Shown here one piece after another: positions 8,525 through 16,527 of a stretch of 64,000 nt of DNA. The notes beneath the pieces are model-generated. The model was not told the origin of the DNA. It saw only the letters and a program-made list of their open reading frames with translations, and did no database searches. The stretch's first letter is position 1; each line of letters starts with the position of its first letter. This stretch comes from Streptomyces sp. CCM_MD2014. Its GTDB lineage: Bacteria; Actinomycetota; Actinomycetes; Streptomycetales; Streptomycetaceae. The position numbers and the translations under genes are program-made. The stretch spans positions 6,386,001-6,450,000 of the forward strand of contig NZ_CP009754.1 of NCBI RefSeq assembly GCF_000772045.1, in the 5' to 3' direction.

Positions 8525-8755
8525 TGGGCGCAGCGGCACCCCGTCGGCGCCGGGCCGCGCTCCCCACCCCGCACCCACGCCGGGCACCCCGCAACGCCGG
8601 GCCGCGTCACCCACCCCCCGCCCGCACCCACGCCGGGTGACCGGGCAACGCCGGGCCGCGTGACCCACCCCCGCACCCGCGCCGGGCACCCCGCGGGCGC
8701 CGGGCCGCGCGACCAGCCCCGCGCCACACCCACGCCGGGTGAACAGGCAACCCCC
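8525..8755. repeat. Degenerate tandem repeat of about 50 bp
   Basis: Four to five imperfect units built from CGCACCCACGCCGGG, CAACGCCGGGCCGCG and GACCCACCCC follow one another in the same intergenic tract, ending in a C-run next to the cobT 3' end. Between the two arrays (8222-8524) there is only low-complexity GC sequence with CCGTACGCGGCT twice. No gene, hairpin terminator or promoter could be supported. Confidence 0.7.
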
Positions 8756-8775
8756 GCCCCCCCCCCGAACCGCGT

Positions 8776-9849
8776 TCACTCCCCGTCGTTCACGGCCTCA
8801 CCGTCGGAGACCTCCGGCAGCTCCGCCGCCAAGGACGCCGCCGCCTGCACCAGGGGCAGCGCGAGCAGTCCGCCCACCCCCTCGCCCACCTTCACGCCCT
8901 GGGACAGCAGCGGCTCCAGGGCCATCCGGTCCAGCGCCTTCGCCTGCCCCGGCTCCCCGCTGTCGTGCGCGGCCAGCCACCAGTCCGGCGCCCGGAAGGC
9001 GACCCGCTGCCCCACCAGCGCGCACGCGGCCGTGACGACGCCGTCCAGGATCACCGGCATCTTCCGCACCGCGCTCTGCAGCAGGAAGCCCGTCATGGCG
9101 GCGAGGTCCGCGCCGCCGACCGTGGCGAGGAGCTGCAACTGGTCGCCGAGGACGGGCCGCGCCCGGCGCAACGCGTCGCGGATCGCGGCGCACTTGCGCA
9201 TCCAGGTCAGGTCGTCGATCGGCAGCCCGCCCCGGCCGGTGACGACCGACGCGTCCGTGCCGCACAGTGCCGCGACCAGGACGCCCGCCGCCGTCGTACC
9301 GCCCACGCTCACGTCGCCGAGCACCACCAGGTCCGTGCCCGAGTCGGCCTCCTCGTCGGCCACCGCCATCCCGGCCCGGAACGCGGCCTCCGCCTCGTCC
9401 AGGGTCAGCGCGTCCTCGACGTCGATGCGTCCGCCGCCGCGCCGCACCCGGTGTCCCGCCACCTCGGCCGGCAGCGTCTCGGGGTCGCAGTCCAGGGCCA
9501 TGTCGACGACGCGCACGGGCACGTCCAGACGCCGGGCGAGCACCGACACCGGCCGGGTTCCCTCCAGCACCTCGCGCACCAGCTCGCCGGCGCCGCCCGC
9601 GGGCCGCGCCGAGACGTCCAGCTCGGCGACCTTGTGGTCACCGGCGAAGAGCACCAACCGGGGCCGTACGACGGGCCGTACCGGTACGGCGGACTGCGCG
9701 GCCGCCAGCCACTCGCCCAGGTCATCGAGGCGGCCCAGGGAGCCGGGCGGGACGACCTGACGCTCCCGGCGCGCCTCCGCGTCGCGGCGGACTCCGCCGT
9801 CGGGGCGCTCGATCAGGTCGGTGAAGTCGTCGAGATTCAGCGAGCTCAT
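8776..9849 (-). CDS. cobT: Nicotinate-nucleotide--dimethylbenzimidazole phosphoribosyltransferase
   Basis: Makes alpha-ribazole phosphate from dimethylbenzimidazole and nicotinate mononucleotide for the lower ligand of cobalamin. The 357 residues match the family length. Visible features are PPGSLGRL near the N-terminus (about 35-42), LVLGDVSVGGTTAAG in the centre and the C-terminal KVGEGVGG with E323 at the position of the catalytic glutamate. The ATG start follows TACTGT (9862-9857, minus strand) by 7 nt without a ribosome binding site, suggesting leaderless translation. It is divergent from the methyltransferase at 10023. No cobalamin riboswitch was found upstream. Confidence 0.94.
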   Translation of the reverse strand: MSSLNLDDFTDLIERPDGGVRRDAEARRERQVVPPGSLGRLDDLGEWLAAAQSAVPVRPVVRPRLVLFAGDHKVAELDVSARPAGGAGELVREVLEGTRPVSVLARRLDVPVRVVDMALDCDPETLPAEVAGHRVRRGGGRIDVEDALTLDEAEAAFRAGMAVADEEADSGTDLVVLGDVSVGGTTAAGVLVAALCGTDASVVTGRGGLPIDDLTWMRKCAAIRDALRRARPVLGDQLQLLATVGGADLAAMTGFLLQSAVRKMPVILDGVVTAACALVGQRVAFRAPDWWLAAHDSGEPGQAKALDRMALEPLLSQGVKVGEGVGGLLALPLVQAAASLAAELPEVSDGEAVNDGE

Positions 9850-10022
9850 TCGCCGAACAGTACCGGCCCCGGTCGAACACGGCGGAAGGCCCGTGGGCGG
9901 CAGACCCGGGCTGCGTCGTTGCGCCCCGGAGCGCGATCACCTACGTAACGTTTTGCCTGGATTGTCGTAGGTCCCTCGTGTACGTCCCCTCGTACGCGCT
10001 CGTCTCGTGTCGGGAGCCGCCC

Positions 10023-10748
10023 GTGTCCGGACCCTCCGCCCCCTCGGTGCCTCCCGTTCCTCCGTACGGGCCGTACCGCCAGGACTGCCCCTGGTGCGGT
10101 TCGCGGCGGCTGCGGGCCCGGCTGCGCGGCGAGGGGCCGCGGCAGGGCGCACCCCACCGGTCGCCGATCGAGCGGTGTGCCGACTGCCGGCACGTCTTCC
10201 GGAACCCGCCGCTCGCGCACGGCACCGAACACCCCCTGGTCCGGGCCGGTGTGCGGGTGCGGCACGGCCTGGCCGCGCGTGCGATGGCCCGCCACTGCCC
10301 CGAGCCCGAGAGCTGGCTGGACGTCGGCACCGGGGACGCCGACTTCCCGCTGACCGCCCGTGCGCACTTCCCGTACACCTCGTTCGACGGCCTCGATCCC
10401 ACCCATCGCGTGCTGCGGGCCCGCGCGGTGGAGCGGGTGGAGGAGGCGTTCGTCGGGCGGCTGACCGATCATCACATCGCGGTCCGGCTGCGGGAGCGCT
10501 ACGACGTCGTCAGCCTCTTCCAGTACCTGGAGCGCGTCGCCGACCCGCGCGCCGAACTGCGGGGCGCGCTGCGGGTGCTGCGGCCCGGCGGGCACCTGCT
10601 CGTCGACGTGGCCGACCCGCGCCGGCTGTTCCCCGTCCACGCCGTCGGGCTGAACGCCGAACTCGTGGCCCAGGGCTGCACCGTCCTCACCGGCGCCCGT
10701 GCCCACCGCGTCATCGCGCGCAAGGACGCCCCGGCCTCAGCCGCGTAG
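10023..10748 (+). CDS. SAM-dependent methyltransferase with N-terminal zinc ribbon
   Basis: The 241-aa protein starts with CPWCGS and CADCRHVF, two CxxC pairs expected to bind zinc, followed by a class I methyltransferase fold: motif I WLDVGTGDADFP, FDGLDPT and YDVVSLFQYLERVADP with a post-motif LRPGGHLLVDV. The substrate is unknown. The frame is open from a GTG at 9978, but GTG at 10023 has GGGAG (10012-10016) 6 nt upstream and is preferred. Its 3' end overlaps the convergent cobU fusion by 12 nt. ACCTACG and CGTAGGT (9939-9945 and 9966-9972) form an inverted repeat in the upstream region. Confidence 0.8.
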   Translation: MSGPSAPSVPPVPPYGPYRQDCPWCGSRRLRARLRGEGPRQGAPHRSPIERCADCRHVFRNPPLAHGTEHPLVRAGVRVRHGLAARAMARHCPEPESWLDVGTGDADFPLTARAHFPYTSFDGLDPTHRVLRARAVERVEEAFVGRLTDHHIAVRLRERYDVVSLFQYLERVADPRAELRGALRVLRPGGHLLVDVADPRRLFPVHAVGLNAELVAQGCTVLTGARAHRVIARKDAPASAA

Positions 10749-11936
10749 CACCAGCGCCTGGCCCGCCACCACGAGCAGCACCTGCTCGCACTCGGCGGCG
10801 AACGCCGCGTTCAGACGGCCGAGTTCGTCGCGGTAGCGGCGGCCGGAGGCGGTGGCCGGGACGATGCCCGAGCCGACCTCGTTCGACACCGCCACCAGCG
10901 TGCGACGGGTGGCGCGGACCGCCTCCGTCAGCTCCCGGACCCGGTCCCGGAGCGCCCGTTCACCGCCGTCGGCCCACTCCGCGTCGTCCCACGCGCCGAC
11001 CGCGTCCATCGCGTCCGTCAGCCACAGGGACAGGCAGTCGACGAGGAGGGGCGGGCCCTCGTCCTTCAGGAGGGGGACCAGGTCGCACGTCTCGGCGGTC
11101 CGCCACGAACCGGGGCGGCGTTCCCGGTGCGCGCTCACCCGGGCCGCCCATTCGGTGTCGCCGTTCCGGGAGCCGCCGGTGGCGACGTAGAGGACGTCGG
11201 GAAAGGACTCCAGCCGGCGTTCCGCCTCCACCGACTTGCCCGACCGGGCGCCGCCCAGCACGAGGGTGCGCCGCGGTACGTCGGGCACGTCCTCGTACGA
11301 GCCCACCGCCAGCGTCGTGCCGTCCGGCACCGCCCGCGCGCCGGCCGCCGCGAGCCGTCGTCTCAGCTCCCGGCCCGGCGGCACGTCGTGGTCCAGGTGG
11401 ACGGCGACGACGTCCGTCGTCGGGCCCGCCGCACCCACCGCCCGCAGTCTCGCCAGCGCGTCCGGCCGCCCCACGACGTCCGCGAGGACCAGGTCGTACG
11501 GCTCGGACGGCGCCTCGAGACCCGCCGGGGCGCCGCCGGGCGGCACGTACAGGAGCCGCCCGCCGTCCGGTCCCGTCACCGCGTACCCGGTACCCGGCGC
11601 GTCCAGCGCCACCGCCCGCACCCGGTGCCCGGTCAGCAGCGCCAGCTCCCGCCCGTCCGGCACCCGGCCCGGCTGCGGCAGCCCGGCCGGCACCTCCACG
11701 GCGGGACCGTCGTGCGGGTGGGAGAGCAGCACCTGCCGTACGCCGGCCAGGGAGCGCCCCGCCCGGGCCGCGGCGAACGCGGCGCCCGGCGTCAGGTCGA
11801 GCAGCAGCGCACCGTCCACCAGCAGCGCGGTCGCCGCACGCGCGTCCTCGCCCTGCGCCGCGGCACAGGCCGCGCAGGGACAGTCGGGGCGGGGCAGTCC
11901 CGCGGGGGCACCGGTGCCGAGCAGAGTCACGTCCAC
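10737..11936 (-). CDS. cobU: Bifunctional metallo-beta-lactamase-like / adenosylcobinamide kinase-guanylyltransferase
   Basis: The C-terminal half (about 220-399) is CobU: Walker A GGARSGKS, YVATGG, DCLSLWLTD and VSNEVGSGIVP, the enzyme that phosphorylates and guanylylates adenosylcobinamide before CobS. The N-terminal half (about 1-215) resembles the metallo-beta-lactamase fold of PhnP-like phosphodiesterases: VTLLGTGAPAG at the start, CPCAAC, SHPHDGPAV and a late VAVHLDHDVP. The HxHxDH motif is incomplete (HPHDGP), so metal chemistry is uncertain. GTG at 11936 was chosen because the fold begins there; GGGGA lies about 10 nt upstream. It is convergent with the methyltransferase. What the first domain does in cobalamin metabolism is not known to me. 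Confidence 0.88.
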   Translation of the reverse strand: MDVTLLGTGAPAGLPRPDCPCAACAAAQGEDARAATALLVDGALLLDLTPGAAFAAARAGRSLAGVRQVLLSHPHDGPAVEVPAGLPQPGRVPDGRELALLTGHRVRAVALDAPGTGYAVTGPDGGRLLYVPPGGAPAGLEAPSEPYDLVLADVVGRPDALARLRAVGAAGPTTDVVAVHLDHDVPPGRELRRRLAAAGARAVPDGTTLAVGSYEDVPDVPRRTLVLGGARSGKSVEAERRLESFPDVLYVATGGSRNGDTEWAARVSAHRERRPGSWRTAETCDLVPLLKDEGPPLLVDCLSLWLTDAMDAVGAWDDAEWADGGERALRDRVRELTEAVRATRRTLVAVSNEVGSGIVPATASGRRYRDELGRLNAAFAAECEQVLLVVAGQALVLRG

Positions 11937-12097
11937 GCACCGATTTTCCCCGGTCGCCCGGCGACGTGCGCGCCCGAGTCCCCCGAGGGACGTGCGACGC
12001 CTTCTACGGTGCGCCCGCGTCAGCGCATAGGCTGCGGGCGGGGGCCGGACCATGATCCGGCTTCCGCTCTGCATGTGCTCACATCTGGGAGGCGTAC

Positions 12098-12334
12098 ATG
12101 GCGGCATGGACGTGGCGGTTCGAAACGGCCGGCGGGACGGAGGTCCAGCCCGCGGTGGAGCCGGAGGAGTTCACCACCCAAGGGGACGCCGAGTCCTGGA
12201 TCGGGGAGCACTGGAAGGACCTCCAGGAGGGCGGCGCCGACCAGGTGCGGCTCTTCGAGGACTCCACGGAGATCTACGGCCCGATGAGCCTGCACGCCGA
12301 GGAGGCGGAGGCCGAGGCGGGGTCCGAGGCCTGA
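12098..12334 (+). CDS. Small acidic protein, unknown function
   Basis: The 78-aa product begins MAAWTWRFETA and is rich in Glu and Asp, ending EEAEAEAGSEA. No motif, signal or membrane segment is visible. GGGAGG (12087-12092) 5 nt before the ATG supports the start, and a TAGGCT box near 12027 may be the -10 element. It is divergent from cobU and convergent with the htrA-type protease gene. Similar short proteins are common in actinomycetes, from memory, but have no assigned role. Confidence 0.75.
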   Translation: MAAWTWRFETAGGTEVQPAVEPEEFTTQGDAESWIGEHWKDLQEGGADQVRLFEDSTEIYGPMSLHAEEAEAEAGSEA

Positions 12335-12381
12335 GGGCCGGGGTCCGGGGCTCCTGGGCGGGCGGGGGCGGGTTGCCCCCG

Positions 12382-13470
12382 TCACTGCTCGCCCAGCGTC
12401 ACCTCGGCGGTGTGTTCGTCGCCGTCCCGGGTGTACGTCACCTTCGTCCGGTCGCCCGGCCGCATCGACGCCAGCGCCTCGGACAGCGAGGTGATGGTGG
12501 TGATGCCGGTGTTCCCGAGCTTCACGATGACGTCCCCGGGCCGCAGCCCCGCCTCGTCGGCGGCCCCGCCGTCGCTCACCTCGACGACGGCCACACCGGC
12601 CGGCCGGTAGCCGTCGTCGACGACCGTCCGGGCGGTGATGCCCAGCGCGGCCCGGCCCGAGTCGGTGACCTTGCCGTCCTTGACGATCTGACCGGCCACC
12701 GTCGTCACCATCGACGCCGGGATCGCGAACCCGATGCCGGGTGCCGCGCTGTCGCCGAGACCCGGGTCGGTCGCCGCCAGCGTCGGGATGCCGATCACCT
12801 GCCCGTCCAGGTTCACCAGGGCGCCCCCGCTGTTGCCGGGATTGATGGCCGCCGACGTCTGCACCATGTTGCCGATGGTCGCACCCGTGCCGCCCCCGCT
12901 GCTGCCCTCGGTGACCGTCCGCCCCGTCGCCGACACGATGCCCTGCGTCACGCTGGAGGACAGGCCGAGCGGCGAACCCATCGCCAGCACGATCTGCCCG
13001 ACCTCGACCTTCGAGGAGTCCCCGAAACGGGCCGCCTTCATGCCGTCGGGCACCCGGTCCAGCTTGATCACGGCCAGGTCCTGCTCCGGGTAGGAGGAGA
13101 CGAGCTTCGCACCCAGGGCGCCCTCGTTGCGGGCCGTCGTCACCCGGAAGGACTTGCCGTCCCCGACGACGTGCGCGTTGGTCACGACGTGCCCCTTGTC
13201 GTCGTACACGATCCCGGAACCCAGCGAGTCGCCCGCCTGGATCTGCACCACCGACGGCAGTACGTCCTTGATCACCCGTTCGTAGTCGGCCTGCAGATCG
13301 CCGGCCGCGCGCTGCGCCGCCGCCTGTGCCGTGTCGCCCTCCCGTGCGTTCCCCGAGCCCCGCCCGGTCCCCGAACCGGCGTCGGAACAGCCGCCCAACA
13401 GCAGCACGGAGCAGGCCAGGACGGCGATCGGAGCGAGCAGCCGGGACAGACGGGCGCGGGAAGTGTCCAT
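12382..13470 (-). CDS. HtrA/DegP-type serine protease, lipoprotein, with PDZ domain
   Basis: Extracytoplasmic protease for misfolded or regulatory substrates. The 362-aa product has a lipoprotein signal with lipobox LLGGC (C28). A trypsin-like domain follows with the catalytic triad H100 (TNAHVV), D131 (DLAVIKL) and S214 (GNSGGAL). One C-terminal PDZ domain is at about 270-360 (GVAVVEVSDGGAADEAGLRPGDVIVKL). A single PDZ is typical of actinobacterial PepD/HtrA proteins. ATG at 13470 is chosen because the lipoprotein signal starts there, although the upstream ribosome binding site is weak. The next gene on the same strand starts 863 nt upstream and ends 74 nt upstream, so cotranscription is possible. 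Confidence 0.92.
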   Translation of the reverse strand: MDTSRARLSRLLAPIAVLACSVLLLGGCSDAGSGTGRGSGNAREGDTAQAAAQRAAGDLQADYERVIKDVLPSVVQIQAGDSLGSGIVYDDKGHVVTNAHVVGDGKSFRVTTARNEGALGAKLVSSYPEQDLAVIKLDRVPDGMKAARFGDSSKVEVGQIVLAMGSPLGLSSSVTQGIVSATGRTVTEGSSGGGTGATIGNMVQTSAAINPGNSGGALVNLDGQVIGIPTLAATDPGLGDSAAPGIGFAIPASMVTTVAGQIVKDGKVTDSGRAALGITARTVVDDGYRPAGVAVVEVSDGGAADEAGLRPGDVIVKLGNTGITTITSLSEALASMRPGDRTKVTYTRDGDEHTAEVTLGEQ

Positions 13471-13544
13471 GGCCCGAGTCTCACCGCGCCCCGGGCACCC
13501 GGCCCCCGGTGAACACCCGAACGGGCGAAGCCCGGGCGGTGGCC

Positions 13545-14333
13545 CTAGCCCCGCACCCCGCACAGGTGGAGCAGCGCCGCGACCGAGCGGTACGGGTCGG
13601 TCCGGCCGGCCCGCTCCTCGGCGGCCAGCAGGGCCTCGAGGTCGTCGGGCGGCGTGGCCGTGTCGGGTGCCGTGTCCGTGAAGACCCGTACGCCGTACCA
13701 GGTGTGCAGCGGGGCGCCGATGCCCGCGAGCTTCGCCGTCAGCGTCGCCAGCCGGTCCGCGCGGACGTCGAGGCCCAGGCGGTCGCGGTAGCTGACGGTG
13801 TCGAAGGCGGCCAGCGCCCCCGCCCAGTCGCCGTGCAGGCCGGGGCGCAGCGCGAGCGCGTCGCCGTTGCGCACCACCAGTGACAGCAGGCCGCCGGGCG
13901 CCAGCATCCGGGCCAGGCCCGCGAGCAGCGGATCGGGCTCCTCGACGTACATGAGCACGCCGTGGCACAGCACCACGTCGAAGCTGCCGGGCAGGAAGTG
14001 CACACCGGTGTCCCGGCCGTCGCCCTCCACGATCCGCATCCGCTCCCGGATGCCCTCCGGCTGCCCCGCCAGCGCCTCCCGCGCGGCCGCGATCATCGTC
14101 GCGTCCCGCTCCACGCCGGTCACCTGGTGCCCGGCCCGGGCCAGCCGCAGCGCCTGGGCGCCCCGGCCCATCCCGACGTCGAGCACGCGCAGCCGCCTGC
14201 CCACGGCGAAGCGCCCGGCTATCTGCTCGTCCAGCTGCCGGGCCACCAGCTCCTGCCGTACGACGCCTCGAAGCCCGGACAGCCCCGCTGTCCAGGCTTC
14301 GGCCGCGCCCCCGGCGAACGGCGTCGTGCTCAG
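13545..14333 (-). CDS. Class I SAM-dependent methyltransferase, probable CTG start
   Basis: Motif I LRVLDVGMGRGAQALRLA, the acidic VERDAT, a GDGRD segment, FDVVLCHGVLMYVEEP and LAPGGLLSLVVRNG identify a methyltransferase similar to SmtA/CmoM; the substrate is unknown. The first in-frame GTG is at 14246. However, the family normally has about 45 residues before motif I, and the frame reads AEAWTAGLSGLRGVVRQELV upstream, which looks like genuine protein. CTG at 14333 overlaps the stop codon of the upstream gene (CTGA) and has GGGGAG 5 nt before it. I therefore propose translationally coupled initiation at CTG, giving 262 aa. If only GTG/ATG are accepted, the product is 233 aa from 14246. Confidence 0.8.
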   Translation of the reverse strand: MSTTPFAGGAAEAWTAGLSGLRGVVRQELVARQLDEQIAGRFAVGRRLRVLDVGMGRGAQALRLARAGHQVTGVERDATMIAAAREALAGQPEGIRERMRIVEGDGRDTGVHFLPGSFDVVLCHGVLMYVEEPDPLLAGLARMLAPGGLLSLVVRNGDALALRPGLHGDWAGALAAFDTVSYRDRLGLDVRADRLATLTAKLAGIGAPLHTWYGVRVFTDTAPDTATPPDDLEALLAAEERAGRTDPYRSVAALLHLCGVRG

Positions 14334-14929
14334 GGCCGCTCCCCGCGCTTGACCTGCGGCTTGGGCAGCCGGAGCCGACGCATCTGGAGGGAACGCATCA
14401 GGGCGTAGGCGACCGCGCCGCGCCTGCGCTCGTCCGGGAAGCGCTCGGCGAGCCGCTTCTTGAGCCGGAAGCCGGTGACGATCGAGTCCAGCACGATCAG
14501 CACGATCACGACCAGCCAGAGCAGCAGCGCGATGTTCTGCAGCGAGGCCACCCGGATCATGCTCAGCACGAGGATGATCACGGCCATCGGCAGGAAGTAC
14601 TCCGCGATGTTGAACCGCGAGTCGATGAAGTCGCGCGCGAACCTGCGGACCGGGCCCTTGTCACGGGCCGGGAGGTACCGCTCGTCGCCCTTGGCCAGCG
14701 CCTCGCGCTGCCGCGCCATCGCGGTCCGCCGCTCCTCGCGCTGCCGCTTGGCGGCGTCCTTGCGCGTCATCGGCGTGTTGGCGACGCTGCGGCGCTGGGA
14801 CTGGGCCGCACTGCGCTTGGGCGTGGGCCTTCCCTTGGGGGCCTGCGGGTCACGGGGCTGCTTGGAGTCGGTCACCGGCGCACTGACGGCGCTCTGGGCC
14901 TTCTCATCCTTGGCACGGCTACGGAACAC
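14330..14929 (-). CDS. DUF3043-type membrane protein
   Basis: The 199-aa protein has a highly basic N-terminal half (Lys/Arg/Gln, including MTRKDAAKRQREERRTAMARQ pattern residues) and two adjacent hydrophobic segments (about 123-142 and 145-165), then a basic tail. This is the layout of the actinobacterial DUF3043 family, as I remember it; no function is assigned. GTG at 14929 follows TACCCT (14943-14938 on the minus strand) by 8 nt without a ribosome binding site, suggesting a leaderless mRNA. Its stop overlaps the start of the methyltransferase gene. It is divergent from pspA. Confidence 0.82.
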   Translation of the reverse strand: MFRSRAKDEKAQSAVSAPVTDSKQPRDPQAPKGRPTPKRSAAQSQRRSVANTPMTRKDAAKRQREERRTAMARQREALAKGDERYLPARDKGPVRRFARDFIDSRFNIAEYFLPMAVIILVLSMIRVASLQNIALLLWLVVIVLIVLDSIVTGFRLKKRLAERFPDERRRGAVAYALMRSLQMRRLRLPKPQVKRGERP

Positions 14930-14976
14930 AAAACCCAAGGGTACGGGGTGCCGGGGTGTGGACCCCAGCCCGGTGG

Positions 14977-15002
14977 GGAACGATCCGGCAACGCCGGACG
15001 TC
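14977..15002 (+). promoter_or_regulatory. Possible ECF-type promoter upstream of pspA
   Basis: GGAAC (14977-14981) and GTC (15000-15002) are separated by 18 nt, similar to envelope-stress ECF promoters in Streptomyces. It is 240 nt from the pspA start. A TACTGT box at 15179-15184 is a closer alternative. The 311-nt region 14930-15240 holds no gene that I can support. Confidence 0.25.
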
Positions 15003-15240
15003 TGTAAGGGGACAGAGCGGAAGTACGGAGCGGATGGTGCGTACGGCCCCGGACACCCGGACTTTCCGGACAACCCTGGGAAGCACCTACTCCCTGCGCC
15101 GGACGGGGAACGTACGCAGTCGTCCTTGGGGATGAGCGCATCCGTCCCCGAACAGTGCGGTAATGGATGCAGGGCCCGTACTGTGGGTTCTGTTGCAGTC
15201 GCTGGAGCTGGAGTCGGTCAGAAGGGGGCGCGCGAAGCCC

Positions 15241-16050
15241 ATGAGCGGTGTCATGAAGCGTATGGGGATGATCTTCCGCGCGAAGGCCAACAAGGCCCTT
15301 GACCGGGCCGAGGACCCGCGCGAGACCCTCGATTACTCGTACCAGAAACAGCTGGAGCTGCTGCAGAAGGTGCGCCGCGGCGTCGCCGACGTGGCCACCA
15401 GCCGCAAGCGCCTGGAGCTGCAGCTCAACCAGCTCCAGTCCCAGTCGGGCAAGCTGGAGGACCAGGGCCGCAAGGCGCTCGCGCTGGGCCGCGAGGACCT
15501 GGCCCGCGAGGCGCTCTCCCGCCGCGCCGCGCTCCAGCAGCAGGTCACCGACCTGGAGACGCAGCACGCCACGCTGCAGGGCGAGGAGGAGAAGCTCACC
15601 CTCGCGGCCCAACGCCTCCAGGCCAAGGTGGACGCCTTCCGTACGAAGAAGGAGACCATCAAGGCCACCTACACGGCGGCCCAGGCGCAGACCCGCATCG
15701 GCGAGGCGTTCTCCGGCATCTCCGAGGAGATGGGCGACGTCGGCCTGGCCATCCAGCGGGCCGAGGACAAGACCGCCCAGCTCCAGGCCCGGGCCGGTGC
15801 CATCGACGAGCTGCTCGCCTCCGGCGCCCTCGACGACCAGTCCGGCATGCACAAGGACGACATCCAGGCCGAGCTGGACCGGCTCTCCGGTGGTACGGAT
15901 GTAGAGCTGGAACTGCAGCGCATGAAGGCCGAGCTGGCCGGGGGCTCCACCTCCGACCGCCAGGCCATCGAGGGCGGCCAGGGTCAGGGGCAGACCTCGT
16001 CGCAGTCCCAGCAGCAGCCGCAGGACACCCCGCGCTTCGACAAGCAGTAG
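15241..16050 (+). CDS. pspA: Phage shock protein A (PspA/IM30/ESCRT-III family)
   Basis: Peripheral membrane scaffold protein that protects the membrane under envelope stress. The 269-aa protein starts MSGVMKRMGMIFRAKANKALDRAEDP, the amphipathic helix and linker typical of PspA. It continues as a long Glu/Gln/Arg-rich coiled coil (about 30-215) with the usual LELLQKVRRGVADVATSRKRLE pattern. The last 40 residues are Gln/Ser-rich and low complexity. Upstream frame is open but ATG at 15241 gives the conserved N-terminus; AGAAGGGGG lies upstream at a longer than usual distance. The PspAA gene follows 21 nt later, so they form an operon. Confidence 0.93.
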   Translation: MSGVMKRMGMIFRAKANKALDRAEDPRETLDYSYQKQLELLQKVRRGVADVATSRKRLELQLNQLQSQSGKLEDQGRKALALGREDLAREALSRRAALQQQVTDLETQHATLQGEEEKLTLAAQRLQAKVDAFRTKKETIKATYTAAQAQTRIGEAFSGISEEMGDVGLAIQRAEDKTAQLQARAGAIDELLASGALDDQSGMHKDDIQAELDRLSGGTDVELELQRMKAELAGGSTSDRQAIEGGQGQGQTSSQSQQQPQDTPRFDKQ

Positions 16051-16071
16051 TGCACGCCTAGGAGGGCCGAC

Positions 16072-16356
16072 ATGATCGTACGGATCATGGGGGAGGGACA
16101 GCTGAAGCTGGCCGACGGCCGGCTCACCCAGCTGAACGAGCTGGACGACGAACTCCTCGCCGAGATGGAGAACGGCGACGGCCCCGGCTTCCGCGCGACC
16201 CTCCAGGCCCTCCTGGCCAAGGTCCGCGAACTGGGCGACCCGCTCCCCGACGACGCCCTGGAGCCCTCCGACCTCATCCTCCCGTCCCCGGACGCCACCT
16301 TGGAGGAGGTCCGGGAGCTCCTGAGCGACGACGGGCTCATTCCGGGCGGGGCCTGA
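16072..16356 (+). CDS. pspAA: PspAA-domain partner protein
   Basis: The 94-aa acidic protein starts MIVRIMGEGQLKLADGRLTQLNELDDEL and continues with an FRATLQALLAKVRELG helix and LEPSDLILPSPDATLEEV. This matches the PspAA domain found next to PspA in actinobacteria and archaea. AGGAGG at 16060-16065, 6 nt before ATG, is a perfect ribosome binding site. The role is probably to bind PspA or help its membrane assembly; the evidence is genomic association only. Confidence 0.85.
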   Translation: MIVRIMGEGQLKLADGRLTQLNELDDELLAEMENGDGPGFRATLQALLAKVRELGDPLPDDALEPSDLILPSPDATLEEVRELLSDDGLIPGGA

Positions 16357-16390
16357 GGCCGGACGGTGCCTCGCTGACGCCGGTCGGAAC

Positions 16391-16474
16391 ATCCAGCCCG
16401 TCCGGCGTTCGAGGACGAGGCCCGTCCAGGGCCGAAGCGGGGGTCCGGGGGGCGCAGCCCCCGGCAGGACGCCC
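16391..16474 (+). repeat. Dispersed Streptomyces intergenic repeat (family C) with hairpin
   Basis: The sequence around ATCCAGCCCGTCCGGCGTTC and GAGGACGAGGCCCGTC followed by GGGGGTCCGGGGGGCGCAG is one I recognise from many Streptomyces intergenic regions. It ends in a hairpin with arms CCGGGGG (16445-16451) and CCCCCGG (16458-16464). It lies just downstream of pspAA and may act as its terminator. Confidence 0.7.
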
Positions 16475-16527
16475 ACTGCATGCGGGCCCCTCATGAGACA
16501 CGCCCACTCCAGCTACCGTAAAAAACC

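Noticed and set aside
8119..8640. Possible gene inside the repeat tract
   Set aside because: The translation consists of Gly/Ala/Arg repeats that follow the tandem DNA repeats; no start signal.
8062..8755. CRISPR array
   Set aside because: Units are directly adjacent without unique spacers, and no cas genes are present.
7251..12097. Cobalamin riboswitch for cobS, cobT or cobU
   Set aside because: No B12-box-like sequence was seen, and the spacers before cobS and cobT are too short because their mRNAs appear leaderless.
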